NCBI GenBank assembly: GCA_029242935.1
Contig: JAQWSX010000042.1
Span: forward strand, 1 to 64,000
Reading direction: 5' to 3'
Length of the DNA stretch: 64,000 bases
DNA from: Akkermansiaceae bacterium
Lineage (GTDB): Bacteria; Verrucomicrobiota; Verrucomicrobiia; Verrucomicrobiales; Akkermansiaceae
This document shows positions 1 through 8,744 of this stretch, in pieces (the first letter of the stretch is position 1; the number at the start of each line of letters is the position of its first letter). Made by a program: the position numbers and the translations under genes. The notes beneath the pieces are model-generated. The model did not search any database. It saw nothing but the letters and a program-made list of their open reading frames with translations, and was not told where the DNA came from.

Positions 1-1
1 C

Positions 2-658
2 CTCTCAAATGATCGCACCGAACTCAATAATCTCGCGAAACAACATCCCGAACGTTTGACCGAAATGGTTCAACAATGGAAGAAAATATCGCGCAATGTG
101 CTTCACTCACCCAAGCTTGCCGATACAAAAATGATCCCAACGCAAAACCCCCACAAGAACCGCGAGTGGACGGTTTTCTCGGACTCTCCCCATCCTCCTA
201 AAACTAGTCTTGAACGCCGACCGCGCAAAAACAAGAAACAAGACCCTCTTGGAATTCGTGCCCGAAAAAATACCAGCCTCGTTCGTGAAGGAAATACTCT
301 CTTTCTGACCTTCACAGGCGAAGACCCCGGCATTGCTATGGACCTCCGTATGCTCAACGAACTCTCCACCGGCCCTTACCACCTGACTTTTGAACTCACA
401 ACTGATACGGAAGGAACCGGGGAAATCTTTTACACTACCGATCGTGTCACAATCTTACCAAAAGGAAACCGACTCAACTTTCCAGTCCGGTCATCACCCA
501 AATCGCAAAAGGTAGAGATCGAAATTAAAACCCAAAAGAAGCTTAACCAGCTCCGCCTCGACGTTTCAAAGGGTCCTGGAAAAGCTGTGATTCGAAACCT
601 AGCACTCTTGGACCATGACAAAAAAATCCTCGCTAGTTGGACTCCGATCAAGAAGTAG
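2..658 (+). CDS. Sulfatase, C-terminal fragment (5' end outside window)
   Basis: The reading frame is open from the first bases, so this is the 3' part of a longer gene. Residues just inside the window (RTELNNLAKQHPER, then MVQQWKKI) match the usual end of the arylsulfatase catalytic domain, where bound-product accounting text of the form 'DRTELNNLA' is followed by a helix with a conserved Trp. After this come about 150 residues rich in beta strand, like the C-terminal extension seen on many sulfatases of Planctomycetes and Verrucomicrobia. The catalytic formylglycine motif is not in view. Two more sulfatases lie 2 kb downstream on the same strand, which supports a sulfated-glycan locus. Substrate cannot be told. 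Confidence 0.8.
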   Translation, partial: LSNDRTELNNLAKQHPERLTEMVQQWKKISRNVLHSPKLADTKMIPTQNPHKNREWTVFSDSPHPPKTSLERRPRKNKKQDPLGIRARKNTSLVREGNTLFLTFTGEDPGIAMDLRMLNELSTGPYHLTFELTTDTEGTGEIFYTTDRVTILPKGNRLNFPVRSSPKSQKVEIEIKTQKKLNQLRLDVSKGPGKAVIRNLALLDHDKKILASWTPIKK

Positions 659-684
659 CCGGATCAATTATCGCTAGCAAACTT

Positions 685-2247
685 TCAATATTGAAAGGCC
701 ACGGCTTCCCGGTCATTGCGCACCAATAAAATTCGCCCGGCCAAAACCGGGTGATTCCAAGTTCGGTGATCTAACGCGTCAAAATCCATCACCACTTCCT
801 CTTCATTTGGGTTGAGCTCGAGGACCGAAATATCTCCCTGTTCCCCCTGCACAATCATGTGCTCCCCAACTCCAAGAATCTGGCCGTGTCCGTAGTTCCC
901 TCCGCGCCAAGCTGACTTCCCATTCTCCAGATTCAAACAGGTCATCCGACCATCATTTAGCCCGTATAAGAATCCATCTTTCACAACCATGTCGGCAAAC
1001 TTGGCCTTTAATTTGAGACTGTGCCAAAGCTCTGTTGCTTCAAACCCGGTCTCACCTTTTTTGATTTGAATCCGATGGGTCCCATATCCATAACCACTAC
1101 TTGTAATAACGGTGTCCCCCACAACGAGCGGTGAAGCACAGTTGCTCTGCGGATTTCCGATCGGAAAGGACCAAAGTTCCTTTCCAGTTTTAATCTCGAA
1201 TCCGGCCACCGCTTTTTGCTGAATTGCAACAATCTGTCGCTTCCCCGCTAAAGTCGCCACTACGGGCGATGCATAAGAAGACGGGTAGTCGCCCGAGCGC
1301 CAAACCAACTCACCCGTATCTACCGAAAAAGCCCCAAGACTTTTCTCTGCCTTACTACCCAAGGTTAAAATAACCTTTTCATCAACCACCAAGGGGCTGC
1401 AACTTTTAGCCCATTTGGGCACACTTTGATTCGTTTCCTTGAGGATGTTTTTCCCCCAAATTAAGCTTCCCGTTCGGGCATCCAAACAATTTAAGAGACC
1501 CGTCGCGCCTAGTGAATAGACTCTTCCATTTGCCACAGTCGGAGTCGACCGCGGACCGTCCCCCCCCATCGATTCCTCAAATCTAACTTCTTCCGAATGG
1601 GTCCACACGGCATATCCAGTGAGAAGTTCGAAGCAAATCGTCGTCTCTGTCGAACCTCGTTGATCCATGGTATAAGCAAACTTGCCGGCAACTGCGAATG
1701 CCGACCATCCCTCACCCATTTCGATTCTCCATAGCTCTTCTGGCACCTTCCTCTCCCAACCATCCGGCAGAAGTTCACCCGTTACCCGGTTATTCATATT
1801 TTGACCCAAAAGACGCGGAAAGTAGGCTGGACCAGTCGTTTGAATCGCCTCTCCTTCTTGAGCCATCACTCCGACTAAATCTGGCATTTCCGTTGCCGAT
1901 TGATTAGACCAGCGCCACGACAGCTGGGGAAAAAAGCTACCGGTGTGTCCATCAATTTTCACGAGAGCCGCAGGCAGTATTATTAATCCAATGCCAATCA
2001 CCCGCTGTTTCCATTGCAAGCGACTGAAACAAATTATCCAGCTTAATGTTACTCCTATCCCAGCGACCAAAAAAAGTAAATCCAGAGCTCCGCCCCACCC
2101 TTGCTCTACAAAATTTGGAATACTTTTAAGCACAATCCACACCACGGCCACCACCAACTCCATAATCAAAAGCAAACGCCAACGAGGACTTTTTTTCGAG
2201 GAGGGGACATCAAGATTCATGCAGTGAGGATATCCCAAAAATCCCAT
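685..2247 (-). CDS. Membrane-anchored PQQ-type beta-propeller protein
   Basis: 520 residues. Three hydrophobic segments lie at about residues 25-45, 55-75 and 82-97, followed by a beta-propeller from about 140 to the end. Propeller blades are recognisable from repeated patterns: a Gly-x-x-x-Trp end (TGYAVWTH, TGSLIWGK, TGELVWRS, TGKELWSF, NGKSAWRG) followed by SP-V or SCSPLVV-type strands. This is the BamB/PQQ-dehydrogenase-like fold. No quinoprotein dehydrogenase active site is evident, so a non-enzymatic, periplasmic role is more likely. The start at 2247 has an AGGG about 9 bases upstream; an internal ATG at 2220 is the alternative. It is transcribed against the sulfatases on either side, so it is probably its own unit. 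Confidence 0.75.
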   Translation of the reverse strand: MGFLGYPHCMNLDVPSSKKSPRWRLLLIMELVVAVVWIVLKSIPNFVEQGWGGALDLLFLVAGIGVTLSWIICFSRLQWKQRVIGIGLIILPAALVKIDGHTGSFFPQLSWRWSNQSATEMPDLVGVMAQEGEAIQTTGPAYFPRLLGQNMNNRVTGELLPDGWERKVPEELWRIEMGEGWSAFAVAGKFAYTMDQRGSTETTICFELLTGYAVWTHSEEVRFEESMGGDGPRSTPTVANGRVYSLGATGLLNCLDARTGSLIWGKNILKETNQSVPKWAKSCSPLVVDEKVILTLGSKAEKSLGAFSVDTGELVWRSGDYPSSYASPVVATLAGKRQIVAIQQKAVAGFEIKTGKELWSFPIGNPQSNCASPLVVGDTVITSSGYGYGTHRIQIKKGETGFEATELWHSLKLKAKFADMVVKDGFLYGLNDGRMTCLNLENGKSAWRGGNYGHGQILGVGEHMIVQGEQGDISVLELNPNEEEVVMDFDALDHRTWNHPVLAGRILLVRNDREAVAFQY

Positions 2248-2478
2248 CTCTCAAGTCCCTCATCTCTTTTAAAGGCTACTCCCTTTTTTTCAATTAAGAC
2301 AAAAGGTCCTTCACTCGCTCAACAACGACCAAAATAGAAGGATCTGGCACATCCCAACTCCTAAGGCAGCTTCCGAAGACAACGACAATTCTGAGAACCG
2401 ATAAAGCTCCCAACTTCCTTAAAAAAATACTGACTTGTCTGTGACTTCTTCAGCTCGATCCTTTATCTATGGGGAACA

Positions 2479-4065
2479 ATGAAAATCGCAGCTCCCGACC
2501 TTTTACTAAGCATTGCCTTTATTTCCTCTGTCCATTGCAGTCCTTTAAAAGAGGTGAACAAGCCCCTAAAACAAGCTACGCGCCCTCTCAATATCATCCT
2601 CTTTACTGCCGACGATCTTGGTCATGAACAGCTTGACTTCCATGGCGGCAGAATTTCTGAAGTCACCCCCAACCTCTCTCGATTTTCTGCAAACAATCAC
2701 ACCTTCCTTCGAGGGCATGTCAATATTGCGATCTGCGCACCAAGCCGCAGTATTATTGCAACAGGGCGATATGGACACAACTCTGGCTGCTACGGATTCA
2801 ACAAGCTTCCCAAGAAAATCCCTACGGTTTTTGCCCACTTTAAGAAACATGGATATCTCACGGGCATTCTCGGAAAAGTGTCTCATTCCACCTGCGACAC
2901 CTCTTTCACTTGGGATTTTGCTCACGATCAGCGCGAACTTGGAAATGGTCGTAGCCCAAAAAAATACCACGACTACTCGGTAGAGTTCTTCAACCGATGT
3001 AAGCAGGAGGGAAAACCCTTTTATTTTATGGTTAATTCTCATGATCCTCATCGCCCTTTTCACGATCCACAGAAGCCCGTCAAGAATGCTGAGGAGCCTT
3101 CCAAGCTCTTCAAGCCCGATGAAATCGAAATCCCTCCTTTTCTGCCAGACCTTCCCGGAGTTCGCAAGGAACTGGCCCACTACTACAATTCTATTCGACG
3201 CCTCGATGACACCTTTGGTCGCGTAATGGAAGCCCTCGAACAATCCGGTTTCTCCGATAACACGCTAGTTCTTTTTATCACCGATAACGGCTCAGCCTTT
3301 CCTTTCGCGAAAGCCAACACTTATCTCGCAGCCACCCGCACTCCCCTTCTGGTCCGATGGCCCGGTGTCACTCAATCAGGATCGAAAGACAACACCCACT
3401 TTGTCTCTGAAGTCGATTTCTTCCCCACCTTCACCGAGGCTGCCGGACTCCCAACTCCTGACAAACTCGACGGACGTTCCTTTGTGCCGCTTCTCCAGGG
3501 AAAAACACAAGAACAGCGGGACGTCGTCTTCACTCAAATCGATTACACCATTGGTGGGCCGCCCAAACCAATGCGCTGTATTCAGGATGAAAATTTTGGC
3601 TATATTTTTAATGCCTTCTCCGATGGTAAATTTCAATACCGCAATAACAACGAAGGCCTCACTTTTAAGGCAATGCAGGAAAAAGGAAAAACCGATCCCA
3701 CGATCCAAGCTCGTGTCGACCTCTTCCGTTTTCGGGTTGTCGAAGAATTCTACGATCTCCAAAAGGACCCCGGCTCAACAAACAACTTAATTGACTCGCC
3801 GGAGCACCAAAATCACATCGCATCCCACATCAAACGACTCCGTAAGTGGATGGTGGAAACCAACGATCATAACCTCAAATCATTCGATGCCCGTAACAAC
3901 CCTCAAGAACTTGCAGCCGCAATCGAAAATTATCCTAGAATGATTAAGAATAGACCCAACCACCAGGATTCGGACAAAAAGACGAATCCTAGAAAAATCC
4001 GAGCGACCAAAAGAAAATCTAGAGCTAAAAACGGCGACACTAACAACCAGCGTGAACCGAAATGA
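2479..4065 (+). CDS. Secreted sulfatase, N-sulfoglucosamine-sulfohydrolase-like
   Basis: 528 residues. A hydrophobic signal segment covers residues 8-20. Metal-binding DD is at 45-46 (FTADDLG). The formylglycine motif CAPSR is at 86-90, so Cys86 would be converted by a formylglycine-generating enzyme. A second metal site, ITDNG, lies near residue 275. Overall it resembles heparan N-sulfatase (SGSH)-type enzymes, which cut sulfate esters or sulfamates in the periplasm or outside the cell. The last 40 residues are unusually Lys/Arg/Asn-rich and probably disordered. A GGGGAA lies directly upstream of the ATG. The next sulfatase starts inside the stop codon (ATGA), so the two are translationally coupled. 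Confidence 0.88.
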   Translation: MKIAAPDLLLSIAFISSVHCSPLKEVNKPLKQATRPLNIILFTADDLGHEQLDFHGGRISEVTPNLSRFSANNHTFLRGHVNIAICAPSRSIIATGRYGHNSGCYGFNKLPKKIPTVFAHFKKHGYLTGILGKVSHSTCDTSFTWDFAHDQRELGNGRSPKKYHDYSVEFFNRCKQEGKPFYFMVNSHDPHRPFHDPQKPVKNAEEPSKLFKPDEIEIPPFLPDLPGVRKELAHYYNSIRRLDDTFGRVMEALEQSGFSDNTLVLFITDNGSAFPFAKANTYLAATRTPLLVRWPGVTQSGSKDNTHFVSEVDFFPTFTEAAGLPTPDKLDGRSFVPLLQGKTQEQRDVVFTQIDYTIGGPPKPMRCIQDENFGYIFNAFSDGKFQYRNNNEGLTFKAMQEKGKTDPTIQARVDLFRFRVVEEFYDLQKDPGSTNNLIDSPEHQNHIASHIKRLRKWMVETNDHNLKSFDARNNPQELAAAIENYPRMIKNRPNHQDSDKKTNPRKIRATKRKSRAKNGDTNNQREPK

Positions 4066-5747
4066 AATTTCCACTTCTTCTTCTTTCAATCACTCCTTGC
4101 CTGCTTTCGGCAACTGCCCCAGAGAAACCAAATATCCTCTTCATTTCAGTCGATGATCTTAACGACTGGATTAGCCCACTAGGTGGCCACCCTCAAAGCA
4201 TCACGCCAAACTTCCAGCGCCTTGCTGACCAATCAGTTCTCTTCACCAACGCCCACTGTCCCGCCCCCGCTTGCGGCCCGTGTCGCGCCGCTGTTCTCTC
4301 GGGAATCCCCCCGCACCGCTCGGGCCTCTATGAAAACATGCAACCGCTACGGCAGGTCATGCCCGATATCACCCTAATGCCACGACATTTTTCCAATCAC
4401 GGATACCACTCTTCTGGTTCAGGAAAGATCCTTCATTATGTCATCGATCCCCAGTCATGGGACAACTACTTCCCTGAGAAAGAAAAAGACAATCCATTTC
4501 CCTTCACACACTACCCCGACAAGCGTCCGGTCTCACTTCCGCGCGGCGGCCCTTGGCAATATATCGAGACAGATTGGGGGCCACTTGAAGTCACAGATAA
4601 AGAATTCGGAGGTGACTACACGGTGTCGCAGTGGGTTTCAAAGCAACTTGCAAATCCGCCGATCAATAAACCATTTTTTTTGGCCTGCGGATTTTATCGT
4701 CCCCATGAGCCATGGTTTGTGCCATCGAAATATTTCAAGCCCTTCCCACTTGAGAAGGTGCAATTACCACCCGGTTACCGTCTCAATGACCTTGATGATA
4801 TACCACCCGCCGGACGAGCGCTGGCCCGCAACCGTTATTTCCCGCATATTCAGAAGAACGACGAATGGAAGGCTGGCATTCAAGGCTACCTCGCTTCTAT
4901 TCACTTCGCAGATGCTATGCTCGGAAATGTTCTAGATGCTCTAGATCAATCTCCACGCCGCAACAATACCATCGTCGTTCTCTGGTCAGACCACGGATGG
5001 CACCTTGGCGAAAAGGAACATTGGCAAAAGTTCACCGGATGGCGCGCTTGCTCGCGTGTCCCCATGATGATTCTCGCTCCAGGCATCCACCCGGGAGTCT
5101 GCGATCAACCAGTCTCTACCATCGATCTATTCAAAACCCTCGCTTCGCTCTCAGGGGTCACCGCACCTGAAAATATTTCTGGAACCGACCTCTCTCCCTT
5201 GCTCAAAAATCCAGATTTAGAATGGCCTCACATCGCACTCACCCAACTCCGGGGGCCCAAAGCCTATGCGCTTTCAGGAAAAACCTTCCGCTATATTCAC
5301 TACGCAAATGGAGACGAAGAGCTTTATGACATTTCTAAAGATCAATACGAGCACACCAACCTTGCGAGAAATAAGGATCACGAAGAAATTCTCATGAAAC
5401 TTCGTGCGAAAGCACCAATAAAGGGATTACCTTTTCCGCAAAAGGGGCAATCTTTTAGCGTGAAAAATGCTCCTCTCGTGGAGTTAGACCGAAAAAACAA
5501 ACCTCCTCCCTCACAGAAGTCCTTTACCCGCGTTCCTCTCGCCATCAAAAATTCGAGCAGTAAACACCTTCGGATTTTCTGGATCAACCAACAAGGACAA
5601 CGAAAGGCCTTCGGGAAAGTTGCGACAGCTTCGAATCGAATCATTCCAAGCCATGTCGGCCATACATGGGTGATCGAAACCGAGAAGGGTGGATTTCTCG
5701 GCTATGTGGTCATCCCCAAAAAGGGAGCCCGGATTACTATTGAATAA
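4062..5747 (+). CDS. Secreted sulfatase, iduronate-2-sulfatase-like
   Basis: 561 residues with a signal peptide at 1-18. Metal-binding DD is at 31-32 (SVDDLNDW) and the formylglycine motif is CGPCR at 71-75. Most relatives have Ser where this has Cys74; the minimal recognition rule CxPxR is still met. SDHGWHLGEKEHW near residue 310 is typical of iduronate-2-sulfatase-like enzymes of Planctomycetes and Verrucomicrobia. After the catalytic domain (to about 460) there is a roughly 100-residue C-terminal extension. It overlaps the upstream sulfatase by four bases (ATGA), so both probably act on the same sulfated polysaccharide. The exact substrate is unknown. Confidence 0.87.
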   Translation: MKFPLLLLSITPCLLSATAPEKPNILFISVDDLNDWISPLGGHPQSITPNFQRLADQSVLFTNAHCPAPACGPCRAAVLSGIPPHRSGLYENMQPLRQVMPDITLMPRHFSNHGYHSSGSGKILHYVIDPQSWDNYFPEKEKDNPFPFTHYPDKRPVSLPRGGPWQYIETDWGPLEVTDKEFGGDYTVSQWVSKQLANPPINKPFFLACGFYRPHEPWFVPSKYFKPFPLEKVQLPPGYRLNDLDDIPPAGRALARNRYFPHIQKNDEWKAGIQGYLASIHFADAMLGNVLDALDQSPRRNNTIVVLWSDHGWHLGEKEHWQKFTGWRACSRVPMMILAPGIHPGVCDQPVSTIDLFKTLASLSGVTAPENISGTDLSPLLKNPDLEWPHIALTQLRGPKAYALSGKTFRYIHYANGDEELYDISKDQYEHTNLARNKDHEEILMKLRAKAPIKGLPFPQKGQSFSVKNAPLVELDRKNKPPPSQKSFTRVPLAIKNSSSKHLRIFWINQQGQRKAFGKVATASNRIIPSHVGHTWVIETEKGGFLGYVVIPKKGARITIE

Positions 5748-5961
5748 CGAACTCAAGAACTGGCTTTCGAGGTTCTATTCAGCGCACTGATCACTAATAA
5801 TTTCTCTTCAACGGTCTTAATCTGTTTGATGCAGCACAGCTTTCTTAAAGAATCACTCCGTCCAAAATCGCCATCTTTCCTTGCCCTCCTCTTCGTTAGA
5901 AAACTGGGTCACGGCAGACTTTGATAATCGAACGGGTAGCAGGTCCTCCAACGAGATCTCC

Positions 5962-5984
5962 ACCTTCGGCGCCGAAGGTTTTCC
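5962..5984 (+). terminator. Perfect 18-base palindrome with short T-run, possible terminator
   Basis: ACCTTCGGC followed by its exact reverse complement (5962-5979) could form a 7-bp stem with a GCGC loop. It runs into TTTT on the plus strand. It lies about 215 bases past the end of the sulfatase pair, so it may end that transcript. The T-run is short, and the palindrome may instead be a protein-binding site. The 279-base gap it sits in (5748-6026) holds no convincing gene, although one plus-strand frame stays open from about 5829 to 6031 without a good start. Confidence 0.35.
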
Positions 5985-6026
5985 TGCAAAAAGATTCTCC
6001 CGAATCAAAAAAGGGCCTACTTACCT

Positions 6027-6392
6027 CTAAAACTCACCACGGAAGGAACATCTAGCGGTCGGGGTCTCATAAATAACGATCTCGCATAGACCCGGCAAAT
6101 CCTTTTCAAGCTTACGCCAAAACCAAGCCGCTATCACCTCAATAGTCGGACTTTCCAGTCCCTTGATGTCATTCAGGTAGCTGTGGTCCATGAGATCGAT
6201 CAACGGCTTCATGGCATCTGAGATACACTTATGATCGTAGACCCAGCCGATTTCCGGATTCACCTCGCCTTCGACATGAATCTCAACCTTAAAGCTGTGA
6301 CCATGCATCTGTCGGCATTTATGGTCGCTAGGTAGACTTGGCAAGGTGTGAGCTGCTTCGAAGCGGAAGTCCTTGATGATTCGTGCGCGCAT
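6027..6392 (-). CDS. queD: 6-carboxy-5,6,7,8-tetrahydropterin synthase family (QueD)
   Basis: 121 residues from the chosen ATG at 6392, the normal family length; an upstream in-frame Met would add 21 residues with no family similarity and run into the trpA leader. Zinc ligands are His15 (FEAAHTL), His30 and His32 (MHGH), and the catalytic Cys is Cys26 (HKCRQ). The C-terminal ETPTARCSF carries the conserved Glu of the family. QueD converts 7,8-dihydroneopterin triphosphate to 6-carboxytetrahydropterin in queuosine and 7-deazaguanine synthesis. A 6-pyruvoyltetrahydropterin synthase activity cannot be excluded by sequence alone. No other queuosine genes are in the window. It is divergent from trpA, with 76 bases between the starts. 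Confidence 0.9.
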   Translation of the reverse strand: MRARIIKDFRFEAAHTLPSLPSDHKCRQMHGHSFKVEIHVEGEVNPEIGWVYDHKCISDAMKPLIDLMDHSYLNDIKGLESPTIEVIAAWFWRKLEKDLPGLCEIVIYETPTARCSFRGEF

Positions 6393-6468
6393 GATTCGTA
6401 AAAGAGATGTGTCTAACACGAGGATAGACTTGTCTCCTCTGCCGTCCATCGCCAAGTTCTATTCGTTT

Positions 6469-7272
6469 ATGGCCAATCGCATTGACACCACTTTCGCCCG
6501 ACTTCGCGAACAAAACCGGAAAGCCTTCGTCGCCTACGTCGCAGGTGGAGATCCTGATTTTGATCGCTCTCTCGAGATCATGTGTACTCTCTCCGACGCT
6601 GGAGCCGATATTATCGAAGTCGGAATTCCATTTTCGGATCCGATGGCAGATGGAATCGTCAACCAATTAGCAGCAGATCGCGCCCTCAAGTCAGGAATGA
6701 ACTCGCATCGCATTATCGATCTCATCAAGGCCTTTCGTAAAACCCGCGACACCCCGCTGGTTCTCTTTACCTATCTGAATCCAATCTACGCCTATGGTTT
6801 CGAAGCTTTTCACAATGATGCCGCAGCAGCAGGAGCAGACGGGATTCTTCTGCTCGATCTCCCCCCCTCTCAAGCGGCGATAAACCCTGAATTCCTCCAC
6901 GGAGAGGCTCTTCATCATATTCACCTTATCGCTCCCACCACTCCACCGGCCCGTCGCAAATCTCTCGCCGAATCATCACAGGGATTTATTTACGCCCTCT
7001 CCCGGACCGGAGTCACTGGAGCTCATTCGGCTCCATCTGAGAGTATCGAAACTCAAGTGGCTGAAATCCGCGAAATGACAAACACTCCGATTTGCGTGGG
7101 ATTTGGAATCACCACCCCAGAACAAGCAGCCCAGCTTGCAGGCTACGCCGACGGCATTATTGTCGGATCAGCAATCGTTAGGAAAATTCAGGAAAATTCT
7201 AATGATCCCAATGTTGCCAAAAAACTGAAGGATTTTGTGACCCCTCTCATTAAAGCAATCCACGTAGCCTGA
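6469..7272 (+). CDS. trpA: Tryptophan synthase alpha chain
   Basis: 267 residues from ATG 6469, matching the family's usual length of about 268. Catalytic Glu50 (IIEVGIPFSDP) and Asp61 (MADG) correspond to Glu49 and Asp60 of the Salmonella enzyme. The YLNPIYAYG stretch and the phosphate-binding glycines (VGFGITTPEQ, IIVGSAIV) are present. It cleaves indole-3-glycerol phosphate to indole and glyceraldehyde 3-phosphate, and normally works in a complex with TrpB. No other trp gene is here, so the pathway genes are scattered. The longer frame starting at 6373 overlaps queD on the other strand and is not needed. dapF follows after 6 bases. Confidence 0.96.
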   Translation: MANRIDTTFARLREQNRKAFVAYVAGGDPDFDRSLEIMCTLSDAGADIIEVGIPFSDPMADGIVNQLAADRALKSGMNSHRIIDLIKAFRKTRDTPLVLFTYLNPIYAYGFEAFHNDAAAAGADGILLLDLPPSQAAINPEFLHGEALHHIHLIAPTTPPARRKSLAESSQGFIYALSRTGVTGAHSAPSESIETQVAEIREMTNTPICVGFGITTPEQAAQLAGYADGIIVGSAIVRKIQENSNDPNVAKKLKDFVTPLIKAIHVA

Positions 7273-7278
7273 ACTAAC

Positions 7279-8082
7279 ATGATACTAGATTTCACCAAAA
7301 TGAACGGAGCCGGAAACGACTTCGTGATCATCGACAATCGCAGTCGAAACAAAGACCTCAACAAAGATCAAATCGCACAGCTTTGCGACCGCCACCGCGG
7401 TATTGGTGCTGACGGGCTACTGGCAGTCGAGCCAGCGGAAGGTGAAGCCGATGTTAAGTTCCGCTATTATAATGCGGACGGTGGTGAAGCCGAAATGTGT
7501 GGCAATGGTGCCCGTTGCTTCGGCCGTTATACCGCTCGCCTTCTCGGTGGTAATCTCACCAGCCTTACCTTTGAAACCATAGCGGGAACGCTCCGAGCCG
7601 AGTTAATCGGTGACGAGGTCTGCATCGACATGTCCGACCCCGTTGATCTCGAAATGGAGGCACTGGTCGAAGCGGCTGGGACAGTTCATAATCTCAACAC
7701 CGGAGTCCCCCATGCCGTCGTTTTTGTCGAAGACCTCGAAAACTGTGACATTGTCAAAAATGGTGCCGCGATCCGATATCGGGACCTCTATGCACCAAAT
7801 GGAACCAATGTGAACTTCGTCAGTGTTATCGAACTGCAACACCTCTCCGTCCGCACCTACGAGCGTGGAGTTGAGGGAGAAACACTGGCTTGCGGGACTG
7901 GAATCACCGCCTGCGCACTTATTCACCACCTCCAAACTGGCGCGCCTTCTCCAGTAAAAGTCGATGTTCGCGGAGGCGATACCCTCTCGATTGCGTTTGA
8001 ACCAGGCCCAGATCGTAGTTTTTCCAAGGTCACCCTGACCGGACCAGCCGATTTCGTATTCGATGGAGTGATCACGATCTAG
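7279..8082 (+). CDS. dapF: Diaminopimelate epimerase
   Basis: 267 residues. Both catalytic cysteines are present in their motifs: Cys74 in MCGNGARC and Cys205 in LACGTGITAC. The N-terminal MNGAGNDF is the family hallmark. The enzyme turns LL-diaminopimelate into the meso form for lysine and peptidoglycan synthesis in the cytoplasm. It starts 6 bases after trpA and is probably cotranscribed with it. Confidence 0.97.
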   Translation: MILDFTKMNGAGNDFVIIDNRSRNKDLNKDQIAQLCDRHRGIGADGLLAVEPAEGEADVKFRYYNADGGEAEMCGNGARCFGRYTARLLGGNLTSLTFETIAGTLRAELIGDEVCIDMSDPVDLEMEALVEAAGTVHNLNTGVPHAVVFVEDLENCDIVKNGAAIRYRDLYAPNGTNVNFVSVIELQHLSVRTYERGVEGETLACGTGITACALIHHLQTGAPSPVKVDVRGGDTLSIAFEPGPDRSFSKVTLTGPADFVFDGVITI

Positions 8083-8136
8083 GAAAGATGCGGCTTCCCA
8101 CCATGGAATTTGTGTGGTTTTCTTTATCGAGAAATT

Positions 8137-8415
8137 ATGGAACTTGATTTCACAGATACTCCGTTCGATACCAGATCGATCAAGCCCCACGAGATTGAGG
8201 AGGTTTTTGAGGATCCGTTTTCAATTCGACTCCTCCCCGACAACGAACGCGCTGATGGTGAGGCCCGGTTCTATCTGATTGGCAAAACCATTGGAAGCCG
8301 TGGACTTTTTCTTTCTTTTTGGTCAAATGGCAAAAAAGCGCGAGTGGTTTCAGCCCGCGACCTCGTCCAAGAGGAGGAATCTTACTATGAACGTAAGTTA
8401 GCTGAAATGAAGTAA
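8137..8415 (+). CDS. BrnT-like ribonuclease toxin
   Basis: 92 residues from the ATG at 8137; an upstream in-frame start at 8110 would add nine residues unlike the family. The core follows the BrnT pattern: a helix ending in VFEDPFSIR, then GEARFYLIGKT, a strand pair, and RVVSARDLVQEEESYYE, which matches the conserved 'R-I-I-S-A-R ... E ... Y-E' end. The first strand is less typical, since the usual 'F-x-W-D' start is replaced by MELDFTD. Known BrnT toxins cut RNA and are blocked by the adjacent BrnA. The candidate antitoxin follows 13 bases downstream, in the usual toxin-first order. Confidence 0.7.
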   Translation: MELDFTDTPFDTRSIKPHEIEEVFEDPFSIRLLPDNERADGEARFYLIGKTIGSRGLFLSFWSNGKKARVVSARDLVQEEESYYERKLAEMK

Positions 8416-8428
8416 CCCCCCTTTTTAA

Positions 8429-8716
8429 ATGAACACCATCTCAGATTGGAACGACGTCCCTGATTTTGAAACCGATGAAGAGGAGCATCAATTTTGGTCT
8501 GAACACTCATTGAACCCTCGGCTTATCAATGCCTCGGTCCACGCCCCAGACTCCAAGGAATCGACTACGATAACACTCCGATTTGATCCCCGAATGCTCT
8601 CCCGTATCAAGCGGATTGCCAGATCACGGTTTCTTAATTACCAGTCGATGATGAAACAATGGCTCGCCGAGCGGATGGAGGAAGAGATACGCCGTAGCGG
8701 AGATCAGGATTCATAA
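8429..8716 (+). CDS. BrnA/CopG-family antitoxin
   Basis: 95 residues. The N-terminal DVPDFETDEEEHQFW matches the 'PDF-x-(s)-EEE-x-x-FW' start of the CopG-type antitoxin family that partners BrnT-like toxins. The C-terminal half (ITLRFDPRMLSRIKRIA, then a second helix YQSMMKQWLAERM) fits a ribbon-helix-helix DNA-binding domain. Such antitoxins bind the toxin and usually repress their own promoter. The pair sits between dapF and the lipid-related genes, with no sign of a mobile element around it. Confidence 0.72.
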   Translation: MNTISDWNDVPDFETDEEEHQFWSEHSLNPRLINASVHAPDSKESTTITLRFDPRMLSRIKRIARSRFLNYQSMMKQWLAERMEEEIRRSGDQDS

Positions 8717-8744
8717 TCTATTACCGGTAGACTTTAACACTGGT

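Noticed and set aside
2566-3243. 225-codon open frame antisense to the first complete sulfatase
   Set aside because: The sense frame has the full sulfatase motif set; the antisense product has no recognisable domain and is the usual shadow of a strongly coding gene.
7603-8190. 195-codon minus-strand frame across the dapF end and the BrnT start
   Set aside because: dapF carries both catalytic Cys motifs on the plus strand, and the antisense product has no family features.
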